A stretch of DNA of 64,000 nt from contig NZ_MKIN01000017.1 of the NCBI RefSeq assembly GCF_001938985.1, positions 1 through 64,000 of the forward strand, in the 5' to 3' direction. Under the pieces are notes generated by a model. The model was given only the letters and a program-made list of their open reading frames with translations, did not search any database and had not been told where the DNA came from. Below, piece by piece: positions 1 to 8,091 of this stretch; within the stretch, counting starts at the first letter, position 1; each line of letters begins with the position of its first letter. This stretch comes from Gillisella taibaishanensis. Its GTDB lineage: Bacteria > Pseudomonadota > Alphaproteobacteria > Rhizobiales > Rhizobiaceae. The translations under genes were made by a program, and so were the position numbers.

Positions 1-67
1 GAGGTGACGACAGTCTCAACACACGGCTCGCCTGGATGAAGTCGGTCGGCGACAGAATGTCGTCCAT
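1..67 (-). CDS. N-terminal fragment of an unidentified protein (cut by window start)
   Basis: An open minus-strand frame starts with ATG at 67-65 and runs off the left edge. It reads MDDILSPTDFIQASRVLRLS, with a G-rich stretch just upstream that could serve as a ribosome binding site. Only 22 codons are visible, so neither the family nor the reality of the gene can be settled. Confidence 0.35.
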   Translation of the reverse strand, partial: MDDILSPTDFIQASRVLRLSSP

Positions 68-502
68 GGATGCCCCCCACAAAATCGCCAAATCACGTCA
101 TAAAATGCGAAAGCAATATCTTTGGCGGAGAATTATGTCTCAAACGCGCCATTGATGACGAGAATAGGTTGGCTTCCCGAAAGGTCAAGGTCTCAATAGC
201 TGATTTCGTGGCGCGCGCCTGAGCCTAATGCTCGGAGATTTTCGGTTAGGAGATTAGAGCGGAGTGACTGCTTTGTCGGGCAAAGGTTCCTCCGCACTGT
301 CACAGAAATAGTTTGGAATGGCGGATGCTCCGTAAGCCGCAAGCTTGAAAGGCCGAGGCAATGCGTCAGCGCAGGGTTGCGGCCGATCTGCCGATGACTT
401 TGATTTGCGACTTTATCGATGCTTAACTGTTGTCGCTATCAATATATTGGTTAACGTCCGTAAAATTGCTCATTGGACGGGAAGTACGAGGGAGCGCGTT
501 CA
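68..502. other. Gap of 435 bp without a recognised gene
   Basis: This stretch lies between the leftward partial frame and the rightward hypothetical gene, so it should hold two divergent promoters. A GGCGCGCGCC palindrome lies near 212-221. I see no convincing -35/-10 pair or operator. The open frame beginning at 345 overlaps the next gene out of frame and looks non-coding. Confidence 0.4.
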
Positions 503-1438
503 TTGGCCGGGCAAGAACGAAGTTCCGCAACGGGTGAAGATCTTCACGACAAAACGACCTCAGCAACAAGCCTCTATGGTATCATCGCCCGGGACGCGAG
601 GACGGGAGTTATATTCCGTCGGGGACCGAGCAGGCAGGTACAGCTTATTCGTTGGGACCTGCGCGACGATACCTTTGAGCACGGGCAGTGGTTGAAGGGA
701 CGCGTCTACGAGCGACGCTGTGACCTTTCGCCATCGGGGCGATTGTTGGTCTATTTCGCCGCGACCAACCGTCCCCCTTATGGAAGTTGGACAGCCATCT
801 CGAAACCTCCTTTCTTCACGGCATTGGCACTTTGGCCGAAAGGCAATGCCTGGGGCGGCGGCGGTGTGTTCGAGGGCGAAGACACCCTGCTTTTGAATCA
901 CTCGTTTGAACGGGACAACGTCGAACTCGCTGATGGATTTTCGCTAAAGCCAAGCATACGAGTAAAACCCTGTGGCGAGCTATCGGGGCGTGGAGAGGAT
1001 GATCCCATCAACGGAATGATGCGCGAGCGCGACGGATGGCGGTCGGTCGAACCAGGTGAGTGGCATCTTGGTGGCTTGAATGCGACGACGCTCGTTGACT
1101 TCAGCAAACCCCAGATCTCGGAAAAACCTGGTCCGAATGGCTGGCGGCTGCAAATGATACTGAATGCTATCGGTCGCCAAAATCGGCAATGGTATGACAT
1201 CGATCACCGGGTCGTTGACCGGGACGGGCTCGTGCTCGTGGACCTGACCGAGTGTAACTGGGCAGATTGGGACGGAGGCGACCTCGTCTTCGCGCGCCAT
1301 GGGTGCCTTTATCGAATGTCGAAAAGCCGTACCCGAGACTATTGCGGGAAGGGTGAAGATGTTTTCCAGTGCCTGCATGATTTCAGCGCGGCTCGATTCG
1401 AGGCTGTGGCGCCGACACGCTGGTCTCTCAAATATTGA
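503..1438 (+). CDS. Conserved-looking hypothetical protein, about 311 aa
   Basis: I do not recognise a named family. The protein is soluble, with no signal peptide or membrane segment, and rich in Trp, Gly and Arg. It has motif-like blocks: an R-G-P-S-x-Q-V-Q-L-I-R-W-D segment near the N-terminus, GQWLKGRVYERRCDLSPSG, a WTAISKPPFFTALALWPKG block followed by GGGG, and a C-terminal WADWDGGDLVFARHG. Regularly spaced 'LV+arhG+LyR' segments would suit a beta-propeller-like fold, but that is inference. The frame opens at a TTG at 473; the TTG at 503 is preferred because GGGAG lies about 9 nt upstream. The rare start and lack of a clear partner suggest an accessory gene. Confidence 0.6.
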   Translation: MAGQERSSATGEDLHDKTTSATSLYGIIARDARTGVIFRRGPSRQVQLIRWDLRDDTFEHGQWLKGRVYERRCDLSPSGRLLVYFAATNRPPYGSWTAISKPPFFTALALWPKGNAWGGGGVFEGEDTLLLNHSFERDNVELADGFSLKPSIRVKPCGELSGRGEDDPINGMMRERDGWRSVEPGEWHLGGLNATTLVDFSKPQISEKPGPNGWRLQMILNAIGRQNRQWYDIDHRVVDRDGLVLVDLTECNWADWDGGDLVFARHGCLYRMSKSRTRDYCGKGEDVFQCLHDFSAARFEAVAPTRWSLKY

Positions 1439-1699
1439 TAGGCTACATTGGGCTGAAGGTGCATAGTTGGCTGGTAGTCGAGCCTGGCACGAGAGGTGGG
1501 AGCTTCTCGGAAGCCATTCGATAGCCTCAAAGCCTGCGAGAACTGGTATGGTTGTGGTGCGGTCGCTATTTTCAATGCTGTGGTCGAGGCGCTCGCCATC
1601 GGCCTTCATGTGATCCGCACGATTGTGCAGTGGAAGCCTTCGCTTGACCTGCCTTGATGCGCCGTAGACGCCACTGGTAGTGTGGACTGAGCCGCGCTT

Positions 1700-2338
1700 T
1701 TAGCGCCGCCGAGCGAAGGCGCGTAAGAACGTCTTTGCTGCCCGCTCTGCCATGCGGACGCATTCTTCTTCGCTTGGGAATCGGCCCAGCTGAAACTCCG
1801 CCCGCCACTCGGCTGTCAAAAGCGCCATATATTGACGCGCAGCAAGAACCGGATCGTCAAATTCGAGATGCCCTTCAAGGGCCAGCTCAGAAAGATGCGC
1901 TGCGACGACCGAGCGCTTTCGGCCAGATCCGTATTCGCGCCAGACGGTGAACAAGTCCGGATAGCGACCACCTTCATTTTCAGCCAGGCGCAGAAGCCAG
2001 CGGCTCGTCTTGTCCTGGGTCAACTGATTGAGGAAACGGGCAGAGAAGGCGATCACCTCTGCTTCGAGGTCGACCGGTTTGGTCGGAAAGGTCTCCATCA
2101 GGTCGTTGAACTTGGCCGCTGCTTTGTCGGTGAGAGCCGCAACGACCTCCTTGAAGAGACCATCTTTGTCTCCGACATGATTGTAGATCGTCTGCCGCGA
2201 TACCCCAGCCTTCGTTGCCACAGCATCAATACTCGCGCCGGTGTAGCCATCTTGACAGAAGACCGTGGCAGCCGCCTCTATGATGCGTTGGCGCTTGGAT
2301 TTGGCAAGGTCTGGCTGTTCGGTCACTTGGTTGCTCAT
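1700..2338 (-). CDS. TetR/AcrR-family transcriptional repressor
   Basis: 212 aa. The N-terminal helix-turn-helix (about residues 14-60) is typical of TetR: KRQRIIEAAATVFCQDGYTG followed by SIDAVATKAGVSRQTIYNHV. The C-terminal ligand-binding part resembles the AefR-like type. It is divergent from a Bcr/CflA efflux pump, the usual layout for a repressor controlling a drug pump. Two abutting 18-bp dyads lie in the gap, 37 nt beyond its start codon, and probably control both genes. The ligand cannot be deduced. Confidence 0.9.
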   Translation of the reverse strand: MSNQVTEQPDLAKSKRQRIIEAAATVFCQDGYTGASIDAVATKAGVSRQTIYNHVGDKDGLFKEVVAALTDKAAAKFNDLMETFPTKPVDLEAEVIAFSARFLNQLTQDKTSRWLLRLAENEGGRYPDLFTVWREYGSGRKRSVVAAHLSELALEGHLEFDDPVLAARQYMALLTAEWRAEFQLGRFPSEEECVRMAERAAKTFLRAFARRR

Positions 2339-2374
2339 AAATCCGAAGTAATCCCTTCATCAAAAAAATTCAAG

Positions 2375-2410
2375 TTGGACAGTCTTGTCCAATTGGACAT
2401 TAGTGTCTAA
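2375..2410. promoter_or_regulatory. Two abutting 18-bp operators between tetR-type gene and MFS pump
   Basis: Site 1 (2375-2392) is TTGGACA-GTCT-TGTCCAA, a perfect 7-bp inverted repeat with a 4-nt centre. Site 2 (2393-2410) follows with no gap: TTGGACA-TTAG-TGTCTAA, same geometry with one arm mismatch. A possible pump promoter is TTGTCC (2385-2390), 17 nt, TAAAAG (2408-2413), which overlaps both sites, so binding would block RNA polymerase. Assignment to the adjacent TetR regulator is inferred from position and symmetry. Confidence 0.75.
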
Positions 2411-2488
2411 AAGCATCCCCGGCATGAACACATTGGCCAGCGTCTTCCCAATGCGGCCCGTCTACCCCCAAAGAATTGGAGAAATCAG

Positions 2489-3691
2489 ATGAAGTCCTCG
2501 ACGCTTTATTATGCGCTGATTCTGGGGTTTTTATCAGCTGTCGGCGTGTCGGCGCTGGATATATATCTGCCATCGCTGCCGTCGATCGCGAAGGACTTCC
2601 ATACGGATGGGAGCACGATGCAGTTGAGCCTCACCTCCTATTTCGTCGCCATGGCAATTGCTCAAATCGTATACGGCTCAATGTCCGACATGTTCGGTCG
2701 TCGCCCGCCGCTGATTGCCGGGATGACCATCTACGTGATTGGGGCGGTCGGCTGCGCGCTTGCTCCGAGCGTCCATGCTCTGATCGCCTTCCGTTTCATC
2801 CAAGGCTTGGGAGCAGGGGCGGGCGCGGTCATCGCTCGGGCTATCGTTCGCGACCTTCATACAGGGCCAGAGGCTGCGCGGCTGATGTCGCTTCTGATGC
2901 TTGTCTTTAGTATTTCGCCGCTGCTTGCTCCGCTGGCCGGCAGTTTCATCGTGTCGGTGGCAACTTGGCGAGATATCTTCTGGGTGCTGACAGCGTTCGG
3001 CCTACTCGGTGTCTTCCTCGTGACATTTGTTCTGAATGAGACACGCACGCGTGAGAAGAGGCTTGAAAGCAGTCTGTCAGGAGCGTTCCGCAACTACGGC
3101 CATCTTCTGACCGATACGTATTTCATGGGCATCGTTGGCATTGCTGCCTTCGGCATGTCGAGCTACATGGTTTATGTCTCGAACTCGTCCTTCGTGATCA
3201 TCGAGCATTTCCAGCTGTCGCCTTCGGCCTATGGCGTCATGTTTGCCTTGAATGCCATTCCGTTTTTCGTCTTCTCGCAGATGAATGCGAGGCTTGCGAA
3301 ACGCTACGGTCTGCGCCGGGTCGTTCGAACTGCCGCCTTGCTCTATGCATCCATGATGGTCATGCTTCTGGGTACGCGTCTTGCCGGCATCGACAATTTC
3401 GTCGTGATGACGGTGCTGCTTCTCGCGGGCTATGGTTTTCTTGGCCTCGTCGTACCCTCCTCAGCCGTCCTCGCGCTCGAGGCACACGGTCGCATCGCAG
3501 GTACTGCGTCTGCTTTGATGGGAACACTACAATTTGTTGCTGCGTCTGCAGTGACTGCAGTGGTGTCGCTGTTCTTTGACGGCACGTCACTGCCGATGAT
3601 CGCTGGCATTGGTCTCTGTTCGATCATGGTGGTGCTGTTCAGCCTGGTGACGCTGCGCCCGACCGCTGGAAGGGTGTTTGCGGCGGAGTGA
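2489..3691 (+). CDS. Bcr/CflA-family MFS multidrug efflux transporter
   Basis: 400 aa with about 12 hydrophobic segments. The first helix region (SALDIYLPSLPSIAKDF) and the loop 2-3 motif (GSMSDMFGRRPPLIAG) are characteristic of drug:proton antiporters of the Bcr/CflA subfamily. ATG is preceded by TTGGAG about 9 nt upstream. It acts in the inner membrane, exporting small hydrophobic compounds by proton exchange; the substrate cannot be read from sequence. It is divergent from a TetR repressor with paired operators between, so it is probably induced by a compound that releases the repressor. Confidence 0.9.
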   Translation: MKSSTLYYALILGFLSAVGVSALDIYLPSLPSIAKDFHTDGSTMQLSLTSYFVAMAIAQIVYGSMSDMFGRRPPLIAGMTIYVIGAVGCALAPSVHALIAFRFIQGLGAGAGAVIARAIVRDLHTGPEAARLMSLLMLVFSISPLLAPLAGSFIVSVATWRDIFWVLTAFGLLGVFLVTFVLNETRTREKRLESSLSGAFRNYGHLLTDTYFMGIVGIAAFGMSSYMVYVSNSSFVIIEHFQLSPSAYGVMFALNAIPFFVFSQMNARLAKRYGLRRVVRTAALLYASMMVMLLGTRLAGIDNFVVMTVLLLAGYGFLGLVVPSSAVLALEAHGRIAGTASALMGTLQFVAASAVTAVVSLFFDGTSLPMIAGIGLCSIMVVLFSLVTLRPTAGRVFAAE

Positions 3692-3711
3692 CACGCAGAT
3701 CCCGATACGCC

Positions 3712-4584
3712 TCAGGCCATGGCCGACACGGTTGCACCGCGACTGCGAAGTTCGTCTAAAATACTCATCGGGCCTGATAGAAGACCACGGGGCATCGTCA
3801 CGAAAGCATTTGTGCCTGATGCCTGGTTGGCCAATCGATCTATGAGGAGCTTCCGCAGGGGCTGTGGATCGAGAAAGTTCGTTGGTGAAAGCACACCATT
3901 ATTGGTCATTTCCTGCGCCAGCCTGGCAATCTCGGCGCTTTGGCGGGTGCGATAGAGTTCATCGAAATGGGCTCCGATCGGACCGATGCGTCGCCGCAAT
4001 TGAAGAAGATATTCGATGGTTGATGGCCCCACCGCATTAAACTTTTCGGTTGTGATCGGCTTGCTCAACGATACAACTTCCTGATCCGATGCAAGCGTTG
4101 TCATGGGTCGCCCGGCTTCTTGCGCATATTTTACGAGTGCAAATCCGATACTGGGCTCCTGTGGCGTAAATGGATGTTGACCTTCGCCACACAAAAAAAT
4201 GCTGGCAGTAAATCCTGCCAGCCGTGCGATTTCACCCTCAGGCACCAATGTCTTCATCACTTCTCGAAATTCCGGCTGCGTCGATGGTGAGAGTTTGTTG
4301 AGCACTGGCTCGGTCTGGTTCCGCTCGATGTTGACGGTCGGCATTTTGACGTCCGGGCTCATATCGAGCAACAGCGCGCTAGATTGGGAGACAAGGGTTT
4401 TACCTTGGCTATAAATGTCAGGGACGAGATCAGCGCGGATACGGACATAGCCGAAGAGGGCGAGATCATGGTTGGGGAAAACCGCTCGCCAGAACACTGC
4501 GTTTTCCGGCTCGGCGGCCCTGATACCAGGTGCCATGATTGAGACTGCTGATCCTGCAAGAAAAATGCGTCTACCGATCTTCAT
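3712..4584 (-). CDS. Exported protein, possibly TraB/GumN-like
   Basis: 290 aa from the ATG at 4584, chosen because AGGAGG lies just upstream; the frame extends further but without a ribosome binding site. The N-terminus MKIGRRIFLAGSAVSIMAPG is a signal peptide with a twin Arg, so Tat or Sec export is possible. The C-terminus, with a hydrophobic strand, a GLLSG turn and SILDELRSRGATVSAM, resembles the closing segment of TraB/GumN-family proteins, but the N-terminal family motifs are weak. A divergent member, or an unrelated exported protein, is possible. It is convergent with the MFS pump and 108 nt downstream of the SH3-domain gene. Confidence 0.6.
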   Translation of the reverse strand: MKIGRRIFLAGSAVSIMAPGIRAAEPENAVFWRAVFPNHDLALFGYVRIRADLVPDIYSQGKTLVSQSSALLLDMSPDVKMPTVNIERNQTEPVLNKLSPSTQPEFREVMKTLVPEGEIARLAGFTASIFLCGEGQHPFTPQEPSIGFALVKYAQEAGRPMTTLASDQEVVSLSKPITTEKFNAVGPSTIEYLLQLRRRIGPIGAHFDELYRTRQSAEIARLAQEMTNNGVLSPTNFLDPQPLRKLLIDRLANQASGTNAFVTMPRGLLSGPMSILDELRSRGATVSAMA

Positions 4585-4692
4585 GTAGGCGACCTCCTCT
4601 ACAAAGCCTACAATTGAGATAGTGGCCGGGCATTCGCAGGCAAGTCTGTCTGGATACCGTCGCGAAGCGCTCATGCATCGCGTCAAACCCGG

Positions 4693-5076
4693 CTATAATT
4701 CCTCGGGCTTTAGGTGAGGGAATACTTTGCCGGATTCTATGGGCGAAAGGTTCTGCAAAGGTACCCAGCCTTGCTGGTTATTGTCTGCCTTGCACCATGC
4801 CCATCCGTGCGCTTCTTCGATGACGAGCAGAATGTCTCCTTTTCGGCATGTAAGCTCGGTGGCTTGGTATTGGCGGACGGCTCGCGTTGTCCCATCGCTG
4901 GAGCTTAGGAAAGAGTCTGGTATCCATCCAACCTTGCCGTCCGGGCCTTGTGCCCAGAGCCAAGTGTGTCCATCCCATATATCCGTTCTTCCAGATAGTG
5001 TGACGATGTCGCCCGCTTTGAATGCGATTGGGTCCGGGTATGTTGCCTTATGATCTTTGATGACAGACCTTTTCAT
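4693..5076 (-). CDS. Bacterial SH3-domain protein
   Basis: 127 aa from the ATG at 5076, preferred because GGTGGG sits 6 nt upstream; the frame also has in-frame ATGs at 5082 and 5169. Two SH3-like repeats are visible: FKAGDIVTLSGRTDIWDGHT ending in GKVGWIPDSFL, and TCRKGDILLVIEEAHGWAWC ending in QGWVPLQNL. Such variant SH3 domains usually bind peptides or cell-wall components. There is no signal peptide, so it may be cytoplasmic. It lies 108 nt upstream of the exported TraB/GumN-like gene on the same strand and may be cotranscribed. Confidence 0.75.
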   Translation of the reverse strand: MKRSVIKDHKATYPDPIAFKAGDIVTLSGRTDIWDGHTWLWAQGPDGKVGWIPDSFLSSSDGTTRAVRQYQATELTCRKGDILLVIEEAHGWAWCKADNNQQGWVPLQNLSPIESGKVFPHLKPEEL

Positions 5077-5246
5077 GATCATCCCACCAGCAAAGTGTCC
5101 ACCAACGGCATCATCAGCCGACGACGATTCTGCGGATCGATTTGTCGTGGCGATCTTACCATGGCGCATCTTTCAGGAACAGATCGCGCGCAATTGCTGC
5201 GTCTCCCGGAAGCGGCGACGATTAGGGGGAGGATTGGTAACGTCTT

Positions 5247-5293
5247 GTGCTGCCACGCCGGAAAGAGAATAGCTCGTCCTGGCGTGGCAGCAC
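5247..5293. repeat. Perfect 13-bp inverted repeat downstream of ydbC
   Basis: GTGCTGCCACGCC (5247-5259) and GGCGTGGCAGCAC (5281-5293) are exact reverse complements with a 21-nt loop. The repeat starts 12 nt past the ydbC stop. A U-tract is missing on both strands, so it is either an atypical terminator or mRNA-stabilising hairpin, or a small dispersed palindromic element. Confidence 0.6.
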
Positions 5294-5304
5294 TTCAAGT
5301 GGCA

Positions 5305-6171
5305 TCAAGCTGCGACTTCCTCCAACTCCGACAGGGCTTGCGAGGAGAGCTCGATCTGGGCCGATGCGAGGTTCTCCCTGAGATGGCCCCGTGACGAGGT
5401 GCCGGGAATCAAAAGAATGTTGGGTGATCGCTGAAGAAGCCAAGCGAGCGCCACCTGCATCGGCGTGGCACCAAGCTGCGCCGCCACGCCCGACAAGGTT
5501 GAGGATTGCAGTGGGGAGAAGCCGCCGAGAGGAAAGAACGGCACATAGGCAACGCCTCGAGATGCAAGTGCGTCGATCAATGCATCATCTTCGCGATGAG
5601 CGAGATTGTACTGGTTCTGTACGCAGGCGATTTCGGTGATCTTCTCGGCATCTTCAATCTGCCTCCGAGTGACGTTGGAAAGCCCTATATGCCGGATCAG
5701 ACCCTGCTGCTTCAAGTCTGCCAGAACCTGAAGCGGCTCGTCCAGCGAGCCTTCCGCGGGACCGTGCACATCGAACATGGCGCGTAGGTTCACCACCTCG
5801 AGCACATCGAGGCCGAGATTGCGGAGGTTGTCATGGACAGCCTGTGTTAGTTGCTCGCGCGAAAATGCAGGATTCCACGAGGCGTCGGCTCCCCTGACCG
5901 CGCCGACTTTTGTGACGATCACCAACTCGCTGCCGTAGGGATGCAGCGCCTCACGTATGATTTCGTTCGTGACATGCGGGCCGTAGAAGTCGCTGGTGTC
6001 GATGTGATTAACACCGCTGTCCACTGCCTCGCGTAAAACCGCAATGGCCTCTGGACGATCGCGCGGTGGGCCAAATACGCCCTTGCCAGCAAGCTGCATC
6101 GCGCCATAACCCAACCGGCGCACTGCACGATCGCCGAGTTTGAAGGTCCCCGAATTTTCAATAGTTCTCAT
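5305..6171 (-). CDS. ydbC: Aldo/keto reductase of the YdbC type
   Basis: 288 aa, full length. It closely matches my recollection of E. coli YdbC along its whole length, with shared blocks LGYGAMQLAGKGVFGPPRDR, HIDTSDFYGPHVTNE, ASWNPAF, CVQNQYN and SPNILLIPGTSS. The family performs NADPH-dependent carbonyl reduction on a TIM barrel; a pyridoxal-reductase role has been discussed for YdbC. The catalytic Asp, Tyr (SDFYG) and Lys (VTKVGA) are present, but the usual His is replaced (VVNLRAM), as I recall for YdbC itself. It is divergent from a LysR regulator that probably controls it. Confidence 0.88.
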   Translation of the reverse strand: MRTIENSGTFKLGDRAVRRLGYGAMQLAGKGVFGPPRDRPEAIAVLREAVDSGVNHIDTSDFYGPHVTNEIIREALHPYGSELVIVTKVGAVRGADASWNPAFSREQLTQAVHDNLRNLGLDVLEVVNLRAMFDVHGPAEGSLDEPLQVLADLKQQGLIRHIGLSNVTRRQIEDAEKITEIACVQNQYNLAHREDDALIDALASRGVAYVPFFPLGGFSPLQSSTLSGVAAQLGATPMQVALAWLLQRSPNILLIPGTSSRGHLRENLASAQIELSSQALSELEEVAA

Positions 6172-6204
6172 GGCTCATCTCCTTTTGTCACTAAAAGTAG
6201 ATGA

Positions 6205-6261
6205 CTGGCATATATGCCACAAGCGCCTATAATCCGGACAACTTGTCCGTCAAAGCGGACA
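6205..6261. promoter_or_regulatory. Divergent ydbC/lysR control region with nested inverted repeats
   Basis: On the plus strand CTGGCA (6205-6210), 17 nt, TATAAT (6228-6233) makes a credible promoter for the LysR gene. A perfect 14-bp palindrome TGGCATATATGCCA spans 6206-6219. Just downstream are three related half-sites: CGGACAA (6235-6241), TTGTCCG (6243-6249) and CGGACA (6256-6261). The first two form a perfect dyad with a 1-nt centre, the last two a dyad with a 6-nt centre. This suits a LysR regulator that controls ydbC and represses itself. Confidence 0.6.
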
Positions 6262-6286
6262 GTCGTTTCAGTATTTGGAGAGCAAG

Positions 6287-7189
6287 GTGTCGGATCTAAC
6301 CGATGTTAATGCGTTTTTGCTGGTGGCTCGATCCAGAGGTTTTCGGCAGGCAGCGCGCGCAAGTGGCTTGAGTTCGTCGGCGTTGAGCGACGCCGTCAAA
6401 CGGCTGGAGGACGATCTCGGCGTAAGACTGCTGAACAGAACGACCCGAAGCGTGCTTCCGACGGACGCGGGGCGCCTATTGCTGGAGCGTCTCGGGCCTG
6501 CCTTTGCCGAAGTTGCATCGGCGCTCGATGAAGTAAAAAGCAGTCGCGGCCGCACCGCAGGCGAACTTCGACTGAATGTTCCAATGAGCGCGGCGCGGCT
6601 GATCCTGCCGCCGATCGTGCCACCATTTCTGAAGGCATACCCCGAGATAAGACTGGAAATCGTGACCGATGAGAATTTCGTGGACATTATCCAGAGCGGT
6701 TGCGATGCCGGCATCCGTTACGACGAGCGCCTCGAGCAGGACATGGTGGCTTTGCCGATCGGCCCACGCCGGCAGCGCTTTGCTCTCGCCGCGTCGCCTT
6801 CCTACCTTGCGACAAGGGGCAGCCCGAAACACCCGCGCGACTTGCTCGCGCATGATTGCATTCTCGGGCGATTTTCGGGGCGCGCCGTTCCGGCCTGGGA
6901 ATTCGAGCGTGATGGGGAAGAGGTCGTGATCAATCCCAAGGGCGGCCTCATCGTGCAATTCGGTGGAGGCACCGATCTCGGCATCGACGCTGCAATTGCT
7001 GGTTCCGGAATGGTATATCTGTTCGAGGACTGGCTAAGGCCGCACTTCGATAAAGGAGATCTTGTCCCGGTGATGGAAGAATGGTGGCAGCAGTTTTCTG
7101 GTCCGTTCCTCTATTATCCCGGTCGGCGTCTGGTACCTGCACCTTTGCGCGCCTTTATCGATTTTGTCAGGCAAATGCAGAAAGCGTAG
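6287..7189 (+). CDS. LysR-family transcriptional regulator
   Basis: 300 aa from the GTG at 6287, preferred because GGAG lies 6 nt upstream; a TTG at 6275 in the same frame has no ribosome binding site. The N-terminal winged HTH (about residues 1-60) includes FRQAARASGLSSSALSDAVK and LLNRTTRSVLPTDAGR. The effector domain belongs to the group with DIIQSGCDAGIRYDERLEQD and ALPIGPRRQRFALAASPSYL, close in type to the LysR at 51800-52717. It is divergent from ydbC, which is its likely target. Confidence 0.88.
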   Translation: MSDLTDVNAFLLVARSRGFRQAARASGLSSSALSDAVKRLEDDLGVRLLNRTTRSVLPTDAGRLLLERLGPAFAEVASALDEVKSSRGRTAGELRLNVPMSAARLILPPIVPPFLKAYPEIRLEIVTDENFVDIIQSGCDAGIRYDERLEQDMVALPIGPRRQRFALAASPSYLATRGSPKHPRDLLAHDCILGRFSGRAVPAWEFERDGEEVVINPKGGLIVQFGGGTDLGIDAAIAGSGMVYLFEDWLRPHFDKGDLVPVMEEWWQQFSGPFLYYPGRRLVPAPLRAFIDFVRQMQKA

Positions 7190-7351
7190 AACGGTGGCAG
7201 AATGGAGCGCGTTAATGAGATGGGCCGCCGCCCTTTTGATCTCCAAGTCTGTCCGATGATTCATTCTATCGTTATTGGTGACGTGCCTGAACGAATTTCG
7301 CGGTTATGCTACCCGGGCATTGGCTCCTGGCGGTCACTGACGCTACAGGTC

Positions 7352-7379
7352 AAAACCTTCCGCGCCATGACGCGGAAGG
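7352..7379 (-). terminator. Rho-independent terminator after the flavodoxin gene
   Basis: Read on the minus strand, CCTTCCGCG, a 6-nt loop and CGCGGAAGG (arms at 7371-7379 and 7356-7364) is followed by TTTT. It lies 29 nt beyond the stop of the flavodoxin gene. The 9-bp stem is perfect. Confidence 0.7.
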
Positions 7380-7407
7380 ATGCTCTCAGATCAGCGTGCC
7401 ATGCAAA

Positions 7408-7992
7408 TCATACTCGTTCAGTTGATTTGTGCGGTCGCGCCATGTCAGCAACTCTCACTCCGTAGAGACGGGCAGTTTCAAGATCACCAACAGACATCTC
7501 TTCAGGTGCCGCGTCGGCGTCCGACTGCGCCATCGGGCCGATATACGAACCCATTCGATTGACATCGTCCCGCATTGACGACTTCGTATTCGATGGTTTG
7601 ATGGCCAGACTGACCCAAAGGCCGCCATGCTGTCCTGCAAGAAGAGCGAAATACTGCAAGGTGTTCAGTTTGTCGCCGTTCAGGCTGGCGCTATTGGTAA
7701 AGCCACCGAACACTTTGTCCTGCCATTTTGCCGAAAACCATGGTTTGGAGGACGCGTCGGCGAACTTCTTAAACTGCCAACTCGGTCCGCCCATGTATGT
7801 CGGTGCACCGAAGATGATAGCGTCCGCAGCATCAAGCGCCGCCCACGCCTCTTCGGAAAGGTTGCCCTCCGCATCGATAGCGAGCAGCGCCCCTCTGGCT
7901 CCTTCGGCAACGGCTTGCGCCATACGGTGGGTATGGCCGTAACCTGAATGATATACGACGACGACGTCTGTGGATGGATTGGATGTGGTCAT
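7408..7992 (-). CDS. Flavodoxin/WrbA-like NAD(P)H:quinone oxidoreductase
   Basis: 194 aa with a flavodoxin fold. The FMN phosphate loop is YHSGYGHTHRMAQ near residues 14-26; GAPTYMGGPSWQFKKFAD is typical of WrbA-like proteins, as is VFGGFTNSASLNGDK. Such enzymes reduce quinones by two electrons with FMN, protecting against redox cycling. It lies 99 nt downstream of a DoxX-like gene on the same strand, next to a TetR regulator, which suggests a small redox or xenobiotic-response unit. A terminator follows. Confidence 0.85.
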   Translation of the reverse strand: MTTSNPSTDVVVVYHSGYGHTHRMAQAVAEGARGALLAIDAEGNLSEEAWAALDAADAIIFGAPTYMGGPSWQFKKFADASSKPWFSAKWQDKVFGGFTNSASLNGDKLNTLQYFALLAGQHGGLWVSLAIKPSNTKSSMRDDVNRMGSYIGPMAQSDADAAPEEMSVGDLETARLYGVRVADMARPHKSTERV

Positions 7993-8091
7993 AATAGGCT
8001 CCTTGGGCCGTGATTCTGCGCCGCGTCGACGAAATTCGACGTGGTTCAGAGTGTTGCGGTTTGATGGATGAGACGGATTATGCGGTCGAAG

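Noticed and set aside
345..695. 116-codon frame overlapping the first hypothetical gene
   Set aside because: Out of frame with the better-supported gene at 503-1438, Arg/Ser-rich, no motif.
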